NCBI GenBank assembly: GCA_037447655.1
Contig: JBBHKE010000063.1
Coordinates: 78,466 to 142,465, forward strand
From: Zygnema cylindricum
Lineage: Eukaryota; Streptophyta; Zygnematophyceae; Zygnematales; Zygnemataceae
Reading direction: 5' to 3'
Length of the DNA: 64,000 nucleotides
The position numbers and the translations under genes are program-made. This document shows positions 1-11,586 of this stretch, one piece after another. The notes below the pieces were generated by a model, which did no database searches, was not told the origin of the DNA, and saw only the letters and a list, made by a program, of their open reading frames with translations. The first letter of the stretch is position 1; each line of letters begins with the position of its first letter.

Positions 1-205
1 TATCTCTACGGTAGGGATCTTTCTTAGCTTAGTAAAAAGGTGCCAATCACGACACATATGCATGGATGCACCTGAGTCAATGATACATCCTTCCTTTGGG
101 GCTTCCCAAATTGCCCAGAGAGCACACTTCTGTTTCCTAGGGATCTGCTTCTCCTCCATATTGTTGTCAAGAAAAAGTTCCCCATCCTCCTCCTCAAAAG
201 ACTCC
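1..205 (-). pseudogene. Copia gag/protease fragment joined to another Copia
   Basis: Read on the minus strand, this stretch gives an acidic linker followed by a Copia aspartic protease start, with catalytic DSGAS and then HMC (about 35-75). It follows without a stop the integrase-end sequence VFGSKCFVLNTS of the neighbouring Copia. Protease lies upstream of integrase in Ty1/copia, so this order cannot come from one intact element. I infer a junction between two different Copia copies near 200. The element continues beyond the window's left edge. Confidence 0.6.
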
Positions 206-2394
206 TTTTGAGATGTATTTAAAACAAAACATTTACTACCGAATACTTTGAAATGACTAACCTACAACTTTCTACCTGTCCAAAGCTCAAAAGGTGGAGT
301 CTTAACTGATTTGGATCCAATCCTGCTTTTAGTATAAACTGCACAGTTGAGGGCCTTGACTTAGATTTTCATATCTACACCGTTATCTGCAAGCATAGAT
401 CTAGCACATTCTCTTATTGTTCTATTTAATCTTTCCCAAACACCATTTTGTTGAGGTGTATAGGGAACTGTCAGTTGAAGACTAATACCTTCATCCAAAA
501 GAAACTGTTCAAATTCTTTTGACATGTACTCGCCTCCGTTGTCTGATCTGAGCTCCAAAACTGGAACACCATGTAGTTTTTCCGCCCAAGCTAACACCAT
601 GTAGTTTTTCCGCCCAAGCTTTGTAGAGTTTGCAGTGTCCGAACACTTCACTCTTTTCATTCATAAAGTATACCTTTGTGAGTTTGGAGAAGTCATCTGT
701 AAAGGTGACCATAAAACGAACCCCCCCAGCAGATGGTACCTGTGCAGGTCTTTAAAAATCAGAATGGATGACCTGAAATACTTTGTCTAATATATGTTCT
801 GACTCCTGTGGAAATGGTAGCTTATGGATCTTTCCAAGAAAGGAGCCATCACATGTTTTAACTGGTTGATATGTGATAGAAACAACCTCTATTTTTCCAG
901 TTTTTACCATATTTTTCAAGCTATCATAATTAACATGACTTAACCTTTTATACAATAACTCATTTTCAGACATAACACCGAAATAGAGAACATGATTTTC
1001 CTTAGAATTTCCCATATCCATGCAATACATTTTGCTGTCATCTCTAGTTCTTGTGTCTGTTACTTTGCCTAGCTTAGTGACAACTTGCCTACCCCCTTTA
1101 AGGGTGACCTCAAAGTCTTTGCTCTCGACTAAAGATGTAGAAAACACATTTTTCCTAAAGTCCGGAACATACAAAACATTGATAAGTGTCCTTTCAACTA
1201 AATTCCATCCTACATCTACCATCAAGAAATCATCACCCTGAGCAGATGTTTGGACACTCATGCCACAAGCGTAGTAGATATTTTTTGCAGATGCTGATTT
1301 AAGATTGGTAAAGATCGCCTAGTTGCAGCACATGTGGGCCAATGCCCTGGTGTCCATTATCTATCAGGCGTCCTTCGAGCCCTTCATTGGGCCCACCATA
1401 GCAAATAGATCCAATTCATCCTGTTCATTGAAGGTTAAAGTCTCATCTTTTTCAGCTACAGAAGAAGAAAACAAAGAAGTGTTTTGTAACTGATTTCCAG
1501 AAAAGCCTTGATTAAACTAACTCTGCTGCCAACCTGGCCTGTATAAACCTTTCTCATTTGCATTTTTAAGTTTAGGGCAGTACGTCTATCCATGATCTTT
1601 CTGTGAACAGTAAAAACATACAATAAAAAACTGTCTATTTTGGCTTCGATTAAACTGATTAAACTTATTAAATTGACTCTGGTTCTCATTAAACTGGTTT
1701 CTCTGCGTGTTAAACTGAGTTCAGGGCTAACTTCTCTCATCAAAATCCGTATTGAAAGCCTCTACTTGTTTCTCTCCATTAATAAGCTTAGATGTAGAGT
1801 CCTCATCTAATATTATAGTGATTGCTAAATGAATGTCCAACTAGATTTGTCATGCTTTTTCAAATTGACAACTGCATCTTTCATACTGCTAGAAAGACCT
1901 CTTATTACCAAAACATCTTGCGAAAATTCAGGAAAATTATCACCAGCACATGCATATGCATCAATAAGAGCACAAAAGTTATCATTGTATTTAGTCATTG
2001 TATCCCCCGAGTATTTGTAGTCCCAGATTTTCCCTGCCAATAGAAGTTCCCCTTGATCATTTGTTTTTCGTAAAAACGTTTTTACTGAATTACAATTATC
2101 AATCGCCTTTTTCATCTTGATTCGTGACATAACCAAGTTCTCCCAGAGACATAGCTTCATAGTGTTCTGAGCTTGAGAGTTTTTCTTCGCCCATGTTAGA
2201 TCAGTTTCATCAAGTGATCCATCGAAAATATCCAGCAAACGTGCAGTCTCAAAATATGACTCAACCATATCTACCCAGGAAGCATACTTTTATCCATTAA
2301 AGATAAGGATTCTTGATCACTGTCCCATAACATGTTGTTCTATGACTACCAGTGCAGGTGGAGCTGCAGGAGTAGTTGTAGAAGTAGGCATGAT
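206..2394 (-). pseudogene. Degenerate Ty1/copia gag-protease-integrase (copy A)
   Basis: Gag begins at the minus-strand ATG near 2391 (MPTSTTTPAAPP) and resembles the copy at 54.7-59.0 kb. Gag of the UBN2/retrotrans_gag type is readable at 2268-1825. The protease site at about 1357 reads MDTRALAHMC where the sister copy has MDTGASTHMC, so the catalytic Gly is lost. GAG-pre-integrase is at 1261-900, and integrase (RSDNGGEY, PYTPQQNGVWE) is at about 900-361. Several frameshifts are present, one caused by an exact 28 bp tandem duplication at 565-620. Reverse transcriptase is missing. Not functional. Confidence 0.85.
565..620. repeat. 28 bp tandem duplication inside integrase
   Basis: Positions 565-592 and 593-620 are identical and abut directly. 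28 is not a multiple of three, so the duplication shifts the integrase frame of Copia copy A. Confidence 0.9.
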
Positions 2395-3240
2395 TAAAAC
2401 AGAAGCTTAACAAGAATCCTATCGAATACCAGTTGTCCAGTGCCTATAAACTTTGATCCACATATCCAAATTAAACCAAATTTAGCATACATTTAAAAAC
2501 ATCACACACTGTGAATTCCCAAAATTGTAGCACAATTGAACAAGTTAACTATAAGATATGACTCTAGCAAGTATTCCAAAACTGCCCTTTAGAATTTCAT
2601 AATCCCAAAACTGGATGATACAAATTTGGCTTAGTCTTAAACTTTTTACATTGAGAGTGTGTCTAGTGCTAACAAAAAAATCAGATGCCAACACGTGGCA
2701 CTGTAGTGTAATCTAAACAATGAAACAATAATTTTTAACGCGCTAAACTACAACTATATGTGTCCCAGATATTTACAGAATAATAGCCGATGTTGGTGTC
2801 ACTTAGTAATCATCGGTCATGAGAGTCCACGCGATTGTTGTCTTGAAGTACGGAGCACCTAAGTACGTACAATGTGCTTAGTCACTTGTGGTCCCCACTC
2901 AAATCTCGTCCGTTGACTTGATTCGTATTAACGATTTGTTCTTGTTCCGTACATAACATATCTTTGCAATATCAGCTTTCGACTCCGTTCGTCTGATTTT
3001 GAGAGTCCGCTCGTTCGATGGTCAACATGTGTAAGTTAGTGTTGGCGCCTTTTCAAAATACTTGCACAGGCTTCAGATACCGAAGCATGTTCCTGTAGAA
3101 GTACAATACACTCTATTGTTCTTCTGCTACTGTAACACTAATAAAGTTAACTATTGCAACTGACTTAGACCAAATATATTCTAACTCCTAAATCTCTTCT
3201 CACAGCCATATCTACTGAGGAAAAAGCTTTAAATCCAACA
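2395..3240 (-). mobile_element. 5' leader and 5' LTR of Copia copy A
   Basis: On the minus strand the LTR begins TGTTGGATTTAAAGC at 3240 and resembles the Copia B LTR start TGTTGAAATTGG at 59924. Both then share a CTCAGTAGAT block and a GTGTTACAGTA block. Sequence beyond 3240 is a gypsy RNase H region, so 3240/3241 is the insertion edge. The inner LTR boundary and primer binding site are not resolved. The target duplication cannot be tested because the other end is outside the window or rearranged. Confidence 0.7.
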
Positions 3241-5180
3241 CTTTTTGACTTATGACTGCACCTAAACCTTTATCACATGCAACTGTGGTGATTAAGACTT
3301 CAAACTCTCTAGTTAGGTCAAGATACACCAATGTAGGGGCAAAGGTCAACTTCCCTTTTAGTTCTTCAAAAACTCTCTCTTGATTAGCTCCCCACACAAA
3401 CATCTCTTTCTCCCGTAGTAAATTCGTCAAAGGTGCGGCGATCATACTGAAGTTCTTGATAAAATTCCTGTAATAAGTAGCCAATCCAAGAAATGATCTA
3501 ACTTTTGTCACATTGGTAAATTGCTTCTAATTTTGGATTGTTGTGATTTTAGATGGATCTGTTTTAACACCTTCCCCACTAACTATATGACCCAGAAATA
3601 ATTGTTTACTTTTAAGAAAACTGGATTTTGACAAATTTCCATTTAGTTTTCTTTCCCTTAACCTTTCCAGCATTTCCTTAAATGAGTTACATGTTGTTCT
3701 TTAGATTTGTTGTAAATTATAATGTCATCTGTAAACACTTGAACAAACTCATATATATAATCTGAAAAGGTTTGGTTCAATAATCTTAGATAAGTGGGCC
3801 GTGCATTTCTCAAACAAAATGGCATCACTATCCATTCAAAATGATCGGTTGTAGTTTTAAAAGCAGTTTTATCAACATCTTTAGTTCTAATCGGCACCTG
3901 ATTAAAGCCACTTCGCAGATCAATCAAAGACATTAATTTAGCACATTTGAAACGATATATCGAATCAGATATTAGTGGTAACGCATACTTTTTTTTCACC
4001 GTAATCTTGTTCAGGCTATGATAGTGGACACACATTCTCAACGTTCCGTCCCTCTTTTTGACGAAGAGGACTAGTGCTCCGTATGGTGATTTGTCTGCCT
4101 GAGTATGTCCTTTCTCTAAAAGCTCCTCGATCTGTTTCTTTAACTCCTCTTGCTCAAAGAAGTTATGCTTATAAATTCTTGTGACAGAGGGGTTACATCC
4201 AAGTTCCAAGTTAATAACATGTTCCACATCTTGGGAAGGTGGCATTTCTAAGGGTAAATCATTTGGGAAAACATCGTAAAATTCAAAAATCATATCTTTA
4301 ACAGCAACATCAGATGTATCAATGTCCGTTACAAAATTAGATTTTAGTTTTTTAAGATTTTTAGTGGTGTCAAATTTAGGAATGACATCAATGTTAGTGT
4401 CCCCCCCCCTCCCCCCCCCCTTTCTTCATTTGTAACTACCTTTGTTACTAATAACAAAAAAACAGATTTGTTTTATCTTTTAAGTGCTTTTTATATTATT
4501 TAGCTAAAATCAAACGTTTAACTCCCTATTTGTTTATGTTATTTATATGATTTTTATGCAATTTCCTCGAAGGTAATGCTTGCAAAACCTTCCAAACATT
4601 TTCAAACTTCACTTTCGAGGTGTTAGTTTCCCAATTAATTTGAGGATTATGTTCATTTAACCAATGCTTTCCCTGTACTAGCTCCTCACTTCCCAAATTC
4701 ATTATTTCACATATAATTTTCATTTTATGATACTGGATATCAACATCTTTTGTGTCAATTTGTAAATCTAATATGGACTTATTACCATTTACCATTTGAA
4801 AAGGTAAAGATTTTCCCCTTATCATTGTAAGAACTTTATTTGCCTCTACAAACTCATGTGAAATATAATTATGTGTAGCACCTAAATCAACCATTACTCT
4901 TAATGGTTTTCCCTCCACTAAAGACTCGAACCTGATCAAACAGTGTCTGGTGTCATCGTTAATTAACTGTTCTAACATAGGTATGTTATTTAGAATTTCA
5001 TCAAACAGTGTCTGGTGTCATCGTTACTTAACTGTTCTAACATAGGAATGTTATTAAGAATTTCATCAGAAGGATTCTGGAAACTATGCAATGTAGTGAG
5101 AATCATAATACATTCAGTAATCCTAGCCTTTCCATTCATTAATTTGACCTCTAGCTCTTTAACTTCTGGATCCGGTTAAC
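3241..5180 (-). pseudogene. Ty3/gypsy remnant (protease, reverse transcriptase, RNase H start)
   Basis: Minus strand. A retropepsin-like domain at 4978-4526 reads VDLGATHNYIS; the expected DSG/DTG is DLG, so the catalytic site looks broken. Reverse transcriptase is at 4293-3658, with SPYGALVLFVKKRDGTLRMC, LRSGFNQV and the active-site box FTDD. The connection domain (SFLGLATYYRNFI) and start of RNase H (CDKGLGAVISQ) run to 3241, where Copia A interrupts it. Frameshifts occur near 3660 and at a C-run around 4400-4420. Gag-side sequence ends near 5180-5212, next to the LTR-like repeat at 5213. Confidence 0.88.
4935..5064. repeat. 65 bp tandem duplication
   Basis: 4935-4999 and 5000-5064 are near-identical abutting copies, differing at a few bases. 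They lie at the N-terminal side of the gypsy protease reading frame. Confidence 0.9.
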
Positions 5181-5212
5181 TAAGCTGAGGACTTTCAGTT
5201 AGTCTTATCCGT

Positions 5213-5741
5213 TGTCACGCCGCATCTCGTCGGCCACTTTCCTTGTTAATATTTAGGTTATAGGATGAGCGGCCGCCACACTATTTTGCATTTGGGTGAT
5301 ATTCTGGTTTCGCAGGTCCTTACATACTGACGTTGCAAATTGACCGTCCGTACATACCTACGTTGACCGTAATTTTCGTCGACGACAAGTTTGACCGTAG
5401 GACTTACATTTCCCGTAATTTTCGGCGACGAGGTTGACCGTAAATTATTTCATTTCCCGAAATTCTCGCAGACGATTTATTTTCGAATTCACGTCCGTAC
5501 TTAAGTTTTCTGTCGCAGATTTTGGCGTGACGTGACAGACGATTTCATATATTTATTTCGCGAAGTATGATTTCGGAATGTCGGTGGCGCGGTGTACAAT
5601 TTCAATCATCAATGACGCGACGTACAATTACGAAACATTGGCGACGCAGCGTGCGATTTCGAAATGTTGGCGAGGCACGCTGATTGGTGTATTTGAAGTT
5701 GTGAACCCATCTAGGTTCACGCATTCACATGTAGTTAGGAA
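5213..5741 (+). mobile_element. 5' LTR-like direct repeat of Gag-protease element
   Basis: Begins TGTCACGCCGCATCTCG and aligns along most of its length with 11098-11586, including motifs CGCGAAGTATGATTTCGG and CACGCTGATTGGTGTATTT. Similarity stops near 5741 and 11586. The true outer LTR limits are uncertain: the polypurine tract lies about 200 bp before the 3' copy starts, so the 5' copy may be truncated on its left. No convincing target duplication was seen. Confidence 0.7.
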
Positions 5742-6606
5742 AGGTTTTAATCCGCGGACTGTGAATTTTGTAACGTAGGCATATGGTTCTGGTCGCTTAT
5801 TGGATAGGACCCAAACTAGTCACAAATTGTTAAGTGAAATACTTTCACATGATTGGTTAGTTAGCAAATGTCAGAAATTAGTACTTTGGTTGTTTCGTTC
5901 GTACTTAGGCTATTGCTTTAGGTTTTATACTCTCATAATTTGAGAGTACAGGAATTGGTCGAAGAGGACTTACATTTTCTTCTCTTTTTCCTTTGTCTTT
6001 TTCTTTAATCAAATTGTCAGTGTTTTTCTGCAAGGCTTTTTCTGCCTTAGTTAGTTAAGCGCCTAATCTTTCTTTTTTTTTTTATCATACTTTCATTTTA
6101 AGCCATACAATTTAATTCACTCGGTTTCAGCCGGAGTCCACACGGTTTCCCTTCAACAACCTCTTTTAGTGTGGATTTTGCAAACTTTCTCAGACTATCT
6201 CTGGACCTTTGTGCATGCATTTTGTGAATTGGAGTTAGGACTTGTTGTCTAATTTCTGGTGCCCCGATTGGAGTTTGCTTGTGGTTTGGTAGGATCCAGT
6301 TATCTCAGATTCTCAATAGCTTTTTATTGCTTGTTTTTATTATCATTTTCTGCGATTGGTTATTTGAGTATTGGAATCCGGTTATCTCGGATTCGGTGCA
6401 GATTTTTAACGTTGCTTCTTGTATTTTTCTCGTGCCAGTTTTACTTATTGGTTCTCTTATTATTTGCTATTTTGTGGCTTACTGTTATAATTGTAAGTTT
6501 TGTTCGATTTTAATTATTTCGAATTCTATACAGTTTGCTATTTATTGCTTTCTGCTTCGGTTGCTATTTTTCTTTATTTGCAATCCTAGATCTAACTCCT
6601 GTAAGG

Positions 6607-6686
6607 AATAGGTCCAGACCGTGGATCCTAGTGGCTAACCATCGGCAATAGGCCCAGACCGTGGATCCTAGTGGCTAACCATCGGC
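6607..6686. repeat. 40 bp tandem duplication
   Basis: 6607-6646 and 6647-6686 abut and differ at one position (GGTCC versus GGCCC). Confidence 0.92.
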
Positions 6687-7395
6687 TTAGTATTTCTGTA
6701 CTCTCAAATTATCATTCTTCTCTCTCTTGTTGTGTGCTTTTAAAAATCAAAAAAAATATCATATTTCATTTTCAGTTTTTTGTTTGAGAAAAAAACACAA
6801 AAAAACATTATCTTTCATTTTCAGTATTGCTTTTTGGTTTTGTCTTTTTCCATTTTCATTCCAATTTACTTGTAATTTTCAGTTTTGCTTCTCATTTTGG
6901 TGTGAGAACAAAAATTTAAAGAAAAAAAATATATTTAACATTATTTACAATATTAAATCTATGCATTTCTGAATTATCTCTCACCTAGTTTGGATCCCGG
7001 TTTTTCTTTTTACAAGTTGTAATCCTATTTCTTCTAAACTGGTTTTTTTTTCAGTTTTGCCTTTGAAAAAAAAAATGATAAAAAAATTGATATATATCTA
7101 AAATTTGTACCTTGAAAATACTTTTGTTTGTTTTTTCAATTTAGTTCTTTGGTGGTTTTCCTCTATCTAATTTCTGTTCCCCACCTTGCTGCCACTTTAT
7201 TTTAGGTTTTTTAGGTCTAAATTTGTGGCAGATTTTAGGGTTTGGTCGCAGATTTTAGGGTTTGGTTGCAGATTTTAAAGTTAGTCTGCAGAATTCGGGT
7301 TTGGGATGCCCCTAACTTGATTCTAACTTGCTTTGTGACTTATACTATCTTTTCCGTTACTTTTAGTCTTCCTTTCCCGGTCCTGCACCATACAA

Positions 7396-7605
7396 AGATC
7401 TCCGTGGCTTCACATTTTGGATTCGCTTTCAGTTTTCATTCGTAATCTGAATTGTTAAGCTGTGGTGTTTCACACGATTATTTGGAAATTGTGGGAGCGG
7501 AGATCTCCGTGGCTTCACATTTTGGATTCGCTTTCAGTTTTCGTTCATAATCTGCATTGTTAAGCTGTGGTGTTTCACACGATTATTTGGAAATTGTGGG
7601 AGCGG
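7396..7605. repeat. 105 bp tandem duplication
   Basis: 7396-7500 and 7501-7605 are near-identical abutting copies in the leader of the Gag-protease element. Confidence 0.93.
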
Positions 7606-8193
7606 ATTGCGTAGCAGACTCACCCTTTGAGCCTCTGCAAAGCCCCAGTTGTAGCAATCAGCTGCGGTTAATCACTATATTATTAAAGGTGTTGTGTAAG
7701 TATTACGATGCCGTGCGGGTGCATGCGCGTATTAGGATAGTTCGGTGATCGCTTAGAGGGTACGTGAGTGGATTGGGTTCAATCTAACCCAATTGTATTG
7801 AGCATCTGCATTATTCATGCTTTCTATGCTTGCCATCTGGCCGTGAGTGGCCTTGTGTTTTTCTTGTTGTATGTTTGGCGTGGAATTTTCTGGTTAGATC
7901 TGGCCGTTGGTGGCCTTGGATGAAACTATTTTCTGCTCGTGGAGCTTTAGATCTCCACCTCCGAGTGCTTGTTTAGCAATTTTCTACTTTTATAGATCTG
8001 GCCCTTTGGCATTGCCCACTCGTTTGCAAGGTAGAGGTTTTGGTAACAGCGGCTTCTTGATTAGATCTGGCCATCGCGGCCTTACTATTGACAATTTGAG
8101 ATTCTTGCCTACGTGTTTGGTGTGGTTCTCACTTGTTGCATTTCGAATAGATCGTGTTCATTACCCCGTCGTCCTGGTTCCCATTTTCCTTTT

Positions 8194-10872
8194 ATGCCCA
8201 CCGATTGGAACAATCTTAATTTTCGTCCCAGGTCTACTCGTAGTGGCGTTGTTTTCCGCCAATCACTTGTAGACCAAATAGATCTATCAAGTCTACCTCA
8301 TTCTCCTATAGTTTCAATTCCGGTATCGAGAACACCTTTTGTCCAATCAGGACTCACATCCGTCTCTTCTTTGTCATCTATCTCATCTACGCTATCTGTA
8401 GAGCAAATTGACGACAAAGGTTTCGAGTAATCCACTTCCGGTTCCCTCTCTTTTTGGTCTTTTCCTAGTCTCATTTTGGTCCCGTCTTCGTACACGCTAG
8501 TCGGTGACATGGCTTCCTCCTCAAAGGACCCCATGAACAAAATGCAATTCTATTTTTCAGGGATGAAGGATACAATGTTCTTATCTCATTTTCGTATGTT
8601 GTATGATACCAAAATGCGCGATTTGGCATTTCGCTATCAGAATCGATTTGATCTTCCTGTAGCATTCTCTCTCCTTGGTCGGTATCTCAGAGGTTCGACT
8701 CTCGCCTTATATTTCCGCAAGTATAAAAGTATACTCGCAATGACAAAATTTTCCCCTCTTTTCGTAGGCACACCAGAGGTGATAGGACAAGTGGATATTC
8801 ATTTCAGGCTGCTTTTCTTGAGGTCCTACATGCCCAAGGTAATGTCCTAGTTCGCGCTGTCCCGGAAAATCCTCGGCAATATGTTGTGGTTGTGCGTGTT
8901 GTTGTCCCAACACGATCAGGGATGACGATTCCGTTGCGAGATCCCCTTTCGGTCATGTTCGATCTCCTAGAAGCGGAGTATCGAATGCAAAATCCGGATC
9001 AAGTGAAAGAACTGATAAACTTTGAACGTAAACCGGGTGAAACCGCCGCCGCTTTACGTGCCCGTATGGAGACGCTACGGGAAGCCTTACCGGACTTATT
9101 GTCCATTGCGGAAGATGTCCAAAAATTTGTTGGATAGTTTCCTGATCACTCAAAACGATTTATCGAGAGTCATCTTACGCAAACATACGGCTTGAAATTT
9201 TACTTTGACCAAGCCGCCCAATATGTTGTTGAATATAAAATATAGTCGTGTTGGTGGGAAGCTCATGATCGATCAGAAGTTGCTTCCCCACTTCCCCCAC
9301 GAAGCAACCCATGGCCCAACAATAGGCCTCCGAAGGTGCTTGCCATTGGAACTCCACCGTTTAACCTTGGAAACAGATTATGATTTTGTTGCGGGGAAAT
9401 AGGGCATAAGGCTCGCATGTATCCATATAAGACGGCCACATGCACTCACTGTATGGGACATTATGCCCATCGATGCCAAATTAAAAACCCAGAGTTCTCA
9501 TATCACAATCAAATCAAGAATGGGGTATTTCTGCCCGTTCCGCCTAGCCGGTCACTTGCCCGTTCCGCCAAGCCGGTCACTCTGCCTAAGGAGACTGAGA
9601 AAGAATCTACTCCTCCTAGAATTTCCCATAGAGAGAGAGAAAAGATAGAGTTGCAAGCTACTATGGCAGTTATGATGAAAGAACAGTTCGATGCTTTCAT
9701 GGCGGAGATGAAGCCACAGTTTACCAGAATGGCCCGTACGGTCAATCACATGCCAACGTTGGCCGGTCGAGCCCTTCGGGTTTCCACCGTCCAACAACGA
9801 GTAGCCGCATTTGACAAAGGCTCGCCGGATCATAATCGAGTCGGAAAAATAACAAACTCTTATATTCCACTATTTTTTGAGAATGACCCTCTCTCTCCAC
9901 TTCCAGAAACGGCTTTAGCTATCGCAGCTGAAGCACTTACAATCTTAGGTAGTACAATCCAAGATGCTCATCGAGTCAAAGAACGGTTGAGCATCCTTTC
10001 GGCCATGATTGAGGACATGCCCATGGCCTCTCCTATTTCGGGTGAGGTCCTTGCAGCCGCCGCTTTACCCGCGTTGCAATTGAATGGCAATCTGACCGCA
10101 GTCAAGCCAATTTCAGCGGAGAAACGTAGCACGTTAGATCCTCACATCAGCTTTCTTGATAACAGGTGACACTAATTCACAGTGAATGGTGTCGCACCTT
10201 CCCTCCCTCTCATGGACACCGGAGCCAAACCCGTGATCCTCGGATCCTCATTTGCGTTGAAGCTTGGCCTCAAGGTAGACAAGCTGCAACCCACAACCAC
10301 ACGGTTACTAACTTCTGCTGGTAACACGGAGCCGATCCTTGGAATCACTAAAGATCCCCTCGTGTTTTGGTTTCAAACAGAAACCGAAACTGAATTTTCT
10401 GAAATTTCTTCACATGCGCTCGTTACTAAGTGTAGCGATTACGAATGTTTGGTTGGCCAGGACGTTATATTTTGGGTTGGCAGCGGTGTAGATATACACG
10501 ACTAGATATTCTCTTACAGACACAATCACTTTCTTGAGCGGAAGATTTGCCTTCCACTTATTTCGGCACGGAAGCCCTTGCCTATCATGGCTCATTCATC
10601 GACAGCATTTTCGGCTTATGCTGGTTTAACCACATTTGATACTAACATCTCTCCATGCATTCTCAAGATTGTCAAGATGGCTTCTAATGGGATGTTGAGT
10701 TCACAAGGTGCAGATTACATGGCTATTAAGGAGCATGCCAAGATGGGTGTTTCACATTATTTGCAAGATTTTTCGTAGGACCTAGATTCCAAGCGGATAC
10801 TCATTACAGAGGAGACTTGTGATTCACGACTTCGCGGGCTTCCGATTGTGTTGGCTAACTCCTCCGCAGGCT
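8194..10872 (+). pseudogene. Gag-protease polyprotein of LTR element, no RT/IN (TR-GAG-like)
   Basis: Likely start is ATG 8194 (MPTDWNNLNFRPRS). The capsid-like Gag region at about 8510-9220 shows WxxYLRG-type helices and the block RKPGETAAALRARMETL. Two zinc knuckles follow. The first (FCCGEIGHKA, about 9381-9420) has lost its first Cys to TGA and its last Cys to Tyr; the second is CTHCMGHYAHRC at about 9441. A retropepsin-like domain carries LMDTGAKPVILG at about 10193-10228. A short conserved-looking tail (NISPCILKIVKMASNG) runs to about 10860. Stops at 8428, 9135, 10167 and 10503 plus at least one frameshift (8850-8886) make it a pseudogene. Only about 370 bp separate the protease end from the polypurine tract, so reverse transcriptase, RNase H and integrase do not fit. 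Confidence 0.78.
9533..9582. repeat. 25 bp tandem duplication in Gag C-terminal region
   Basis: 9533-9557 and 9558-9582 abut with two mismatches. The duplication shifts frame in the Pro/Ser-rich spacer after the zinc knuckles. Confidence 0.85.
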
Positions 10873-10891
10873 AAGGAGTTGGGGGGGGGAA
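10873..10891 (+). promoter_or_regulatory. Polypurine tract of Gag-protease element
   Basis: A purine run AAGGAGTTGGGGGGGGGAA directly follows the last open coding segment. This is where the plus-strand DNA primer of an LTR retrotransposon is expected. The LTR would then be expected to begin just after it, about 200 bp before the visible direct repeat at 11098. Confidence 0.6.
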
Positions 10892-11097
10892 TAAATGGAT
10901 CTCCCTCTCGGCTTCCCACTCACCTTCCACCTTTTATCCTTTCCACCCGTTATTTCCTTTTCACATTGTCATATTCATTTTTGCTTTGTATTATAATTCT
11001 TTTGCTTGAGGATTTGCATTGCTCGTTTGTTCCACCTTTTCTGTACAGCTGGTTGGGTTGCATATTTTTTGGTTCGATTAGACACATGCACGACAGC

Positions 11098-11586
11098 TGT
11101 CATGCCGCATCTCGTCGGCCACTTTCCTTGTTAATATTTAGGTTTTAGGATGAGCGGCTGCCACACTAATTTACATTTGGGTGTTATTATGGTTTCGCAA
11201 GTCCATACATACTTACATTGCAAGTTGATCGTTCGTACATACCTACATTGACCGTAATTTCTGTCGATGACAAGTTTGACCGTACGACTTTCATTTCTAG
11301 AAATTTCCGCCGACGATTCATTTTCGAATTCACGTCCGTACTTAAGTTTTCTGTCGCAGATTTTTGGCGTGACGTGATAGACAATTTCATATATTTATTT
11401 CGCGAAGTATGATTTCGGAATGTCGGTGGCGCGACGTACAATTTCAATCATCAGTGACGCGACGTACAATTACGAAACATTGGTGACGTGGCGTGCGATT
11501 TCGAAATGTTGGCGACGCACGCTGATTGGTGTATTTTAAGTCATGAACCCATGTAGGTTCACGCATTCACATGTAGTTAGGAAGGG
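11098..11586 (+). mobile_element. 3' LTR-like direct repeat of Gag-protease element
   Basis: Starts TGTCATGCCGCATCTCG and matches 5213-5741 with scattered substitutions and one deletion of roughly 40 bp. It ends abruptly at 11586, where a different repeat family (11587-12063) begins, so this copy was probably truncated or interrupted there. Confidence 0.7.

Larger units (their letters stand above)
5742..8193 (+). other. Non-coding leader of Gag-protease element
   Basis: About 2.4 kb of T-rich sequence between the 5' direct repeat and the first Gag codons. It has no believable coding frame; the hydrophobic ORFs here merely reflect T-rich composition. A possible primer-binding-like sequence TGGTGCCCCGATTGG lies near 6258, but its match to a plant tRNA 3' end is only partial. 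It contains two exact tandem duplications, listed separately. Confidence 0.5.

Noticed and set aside
6259-6611. Hydrophobic ORFs that look like small membrane proteins
   Set aside because: T-rich leader sequence of an LTR element in two overlapping frames, without conserved features.
5213-11586. Endogenous plant pararetrovirus
   Set aside because: Direct terminal repeats, no movement protein and no reverse transcriptase; zinc-knuckle Gag and protease fit an LTR retrotransposon remnant better.
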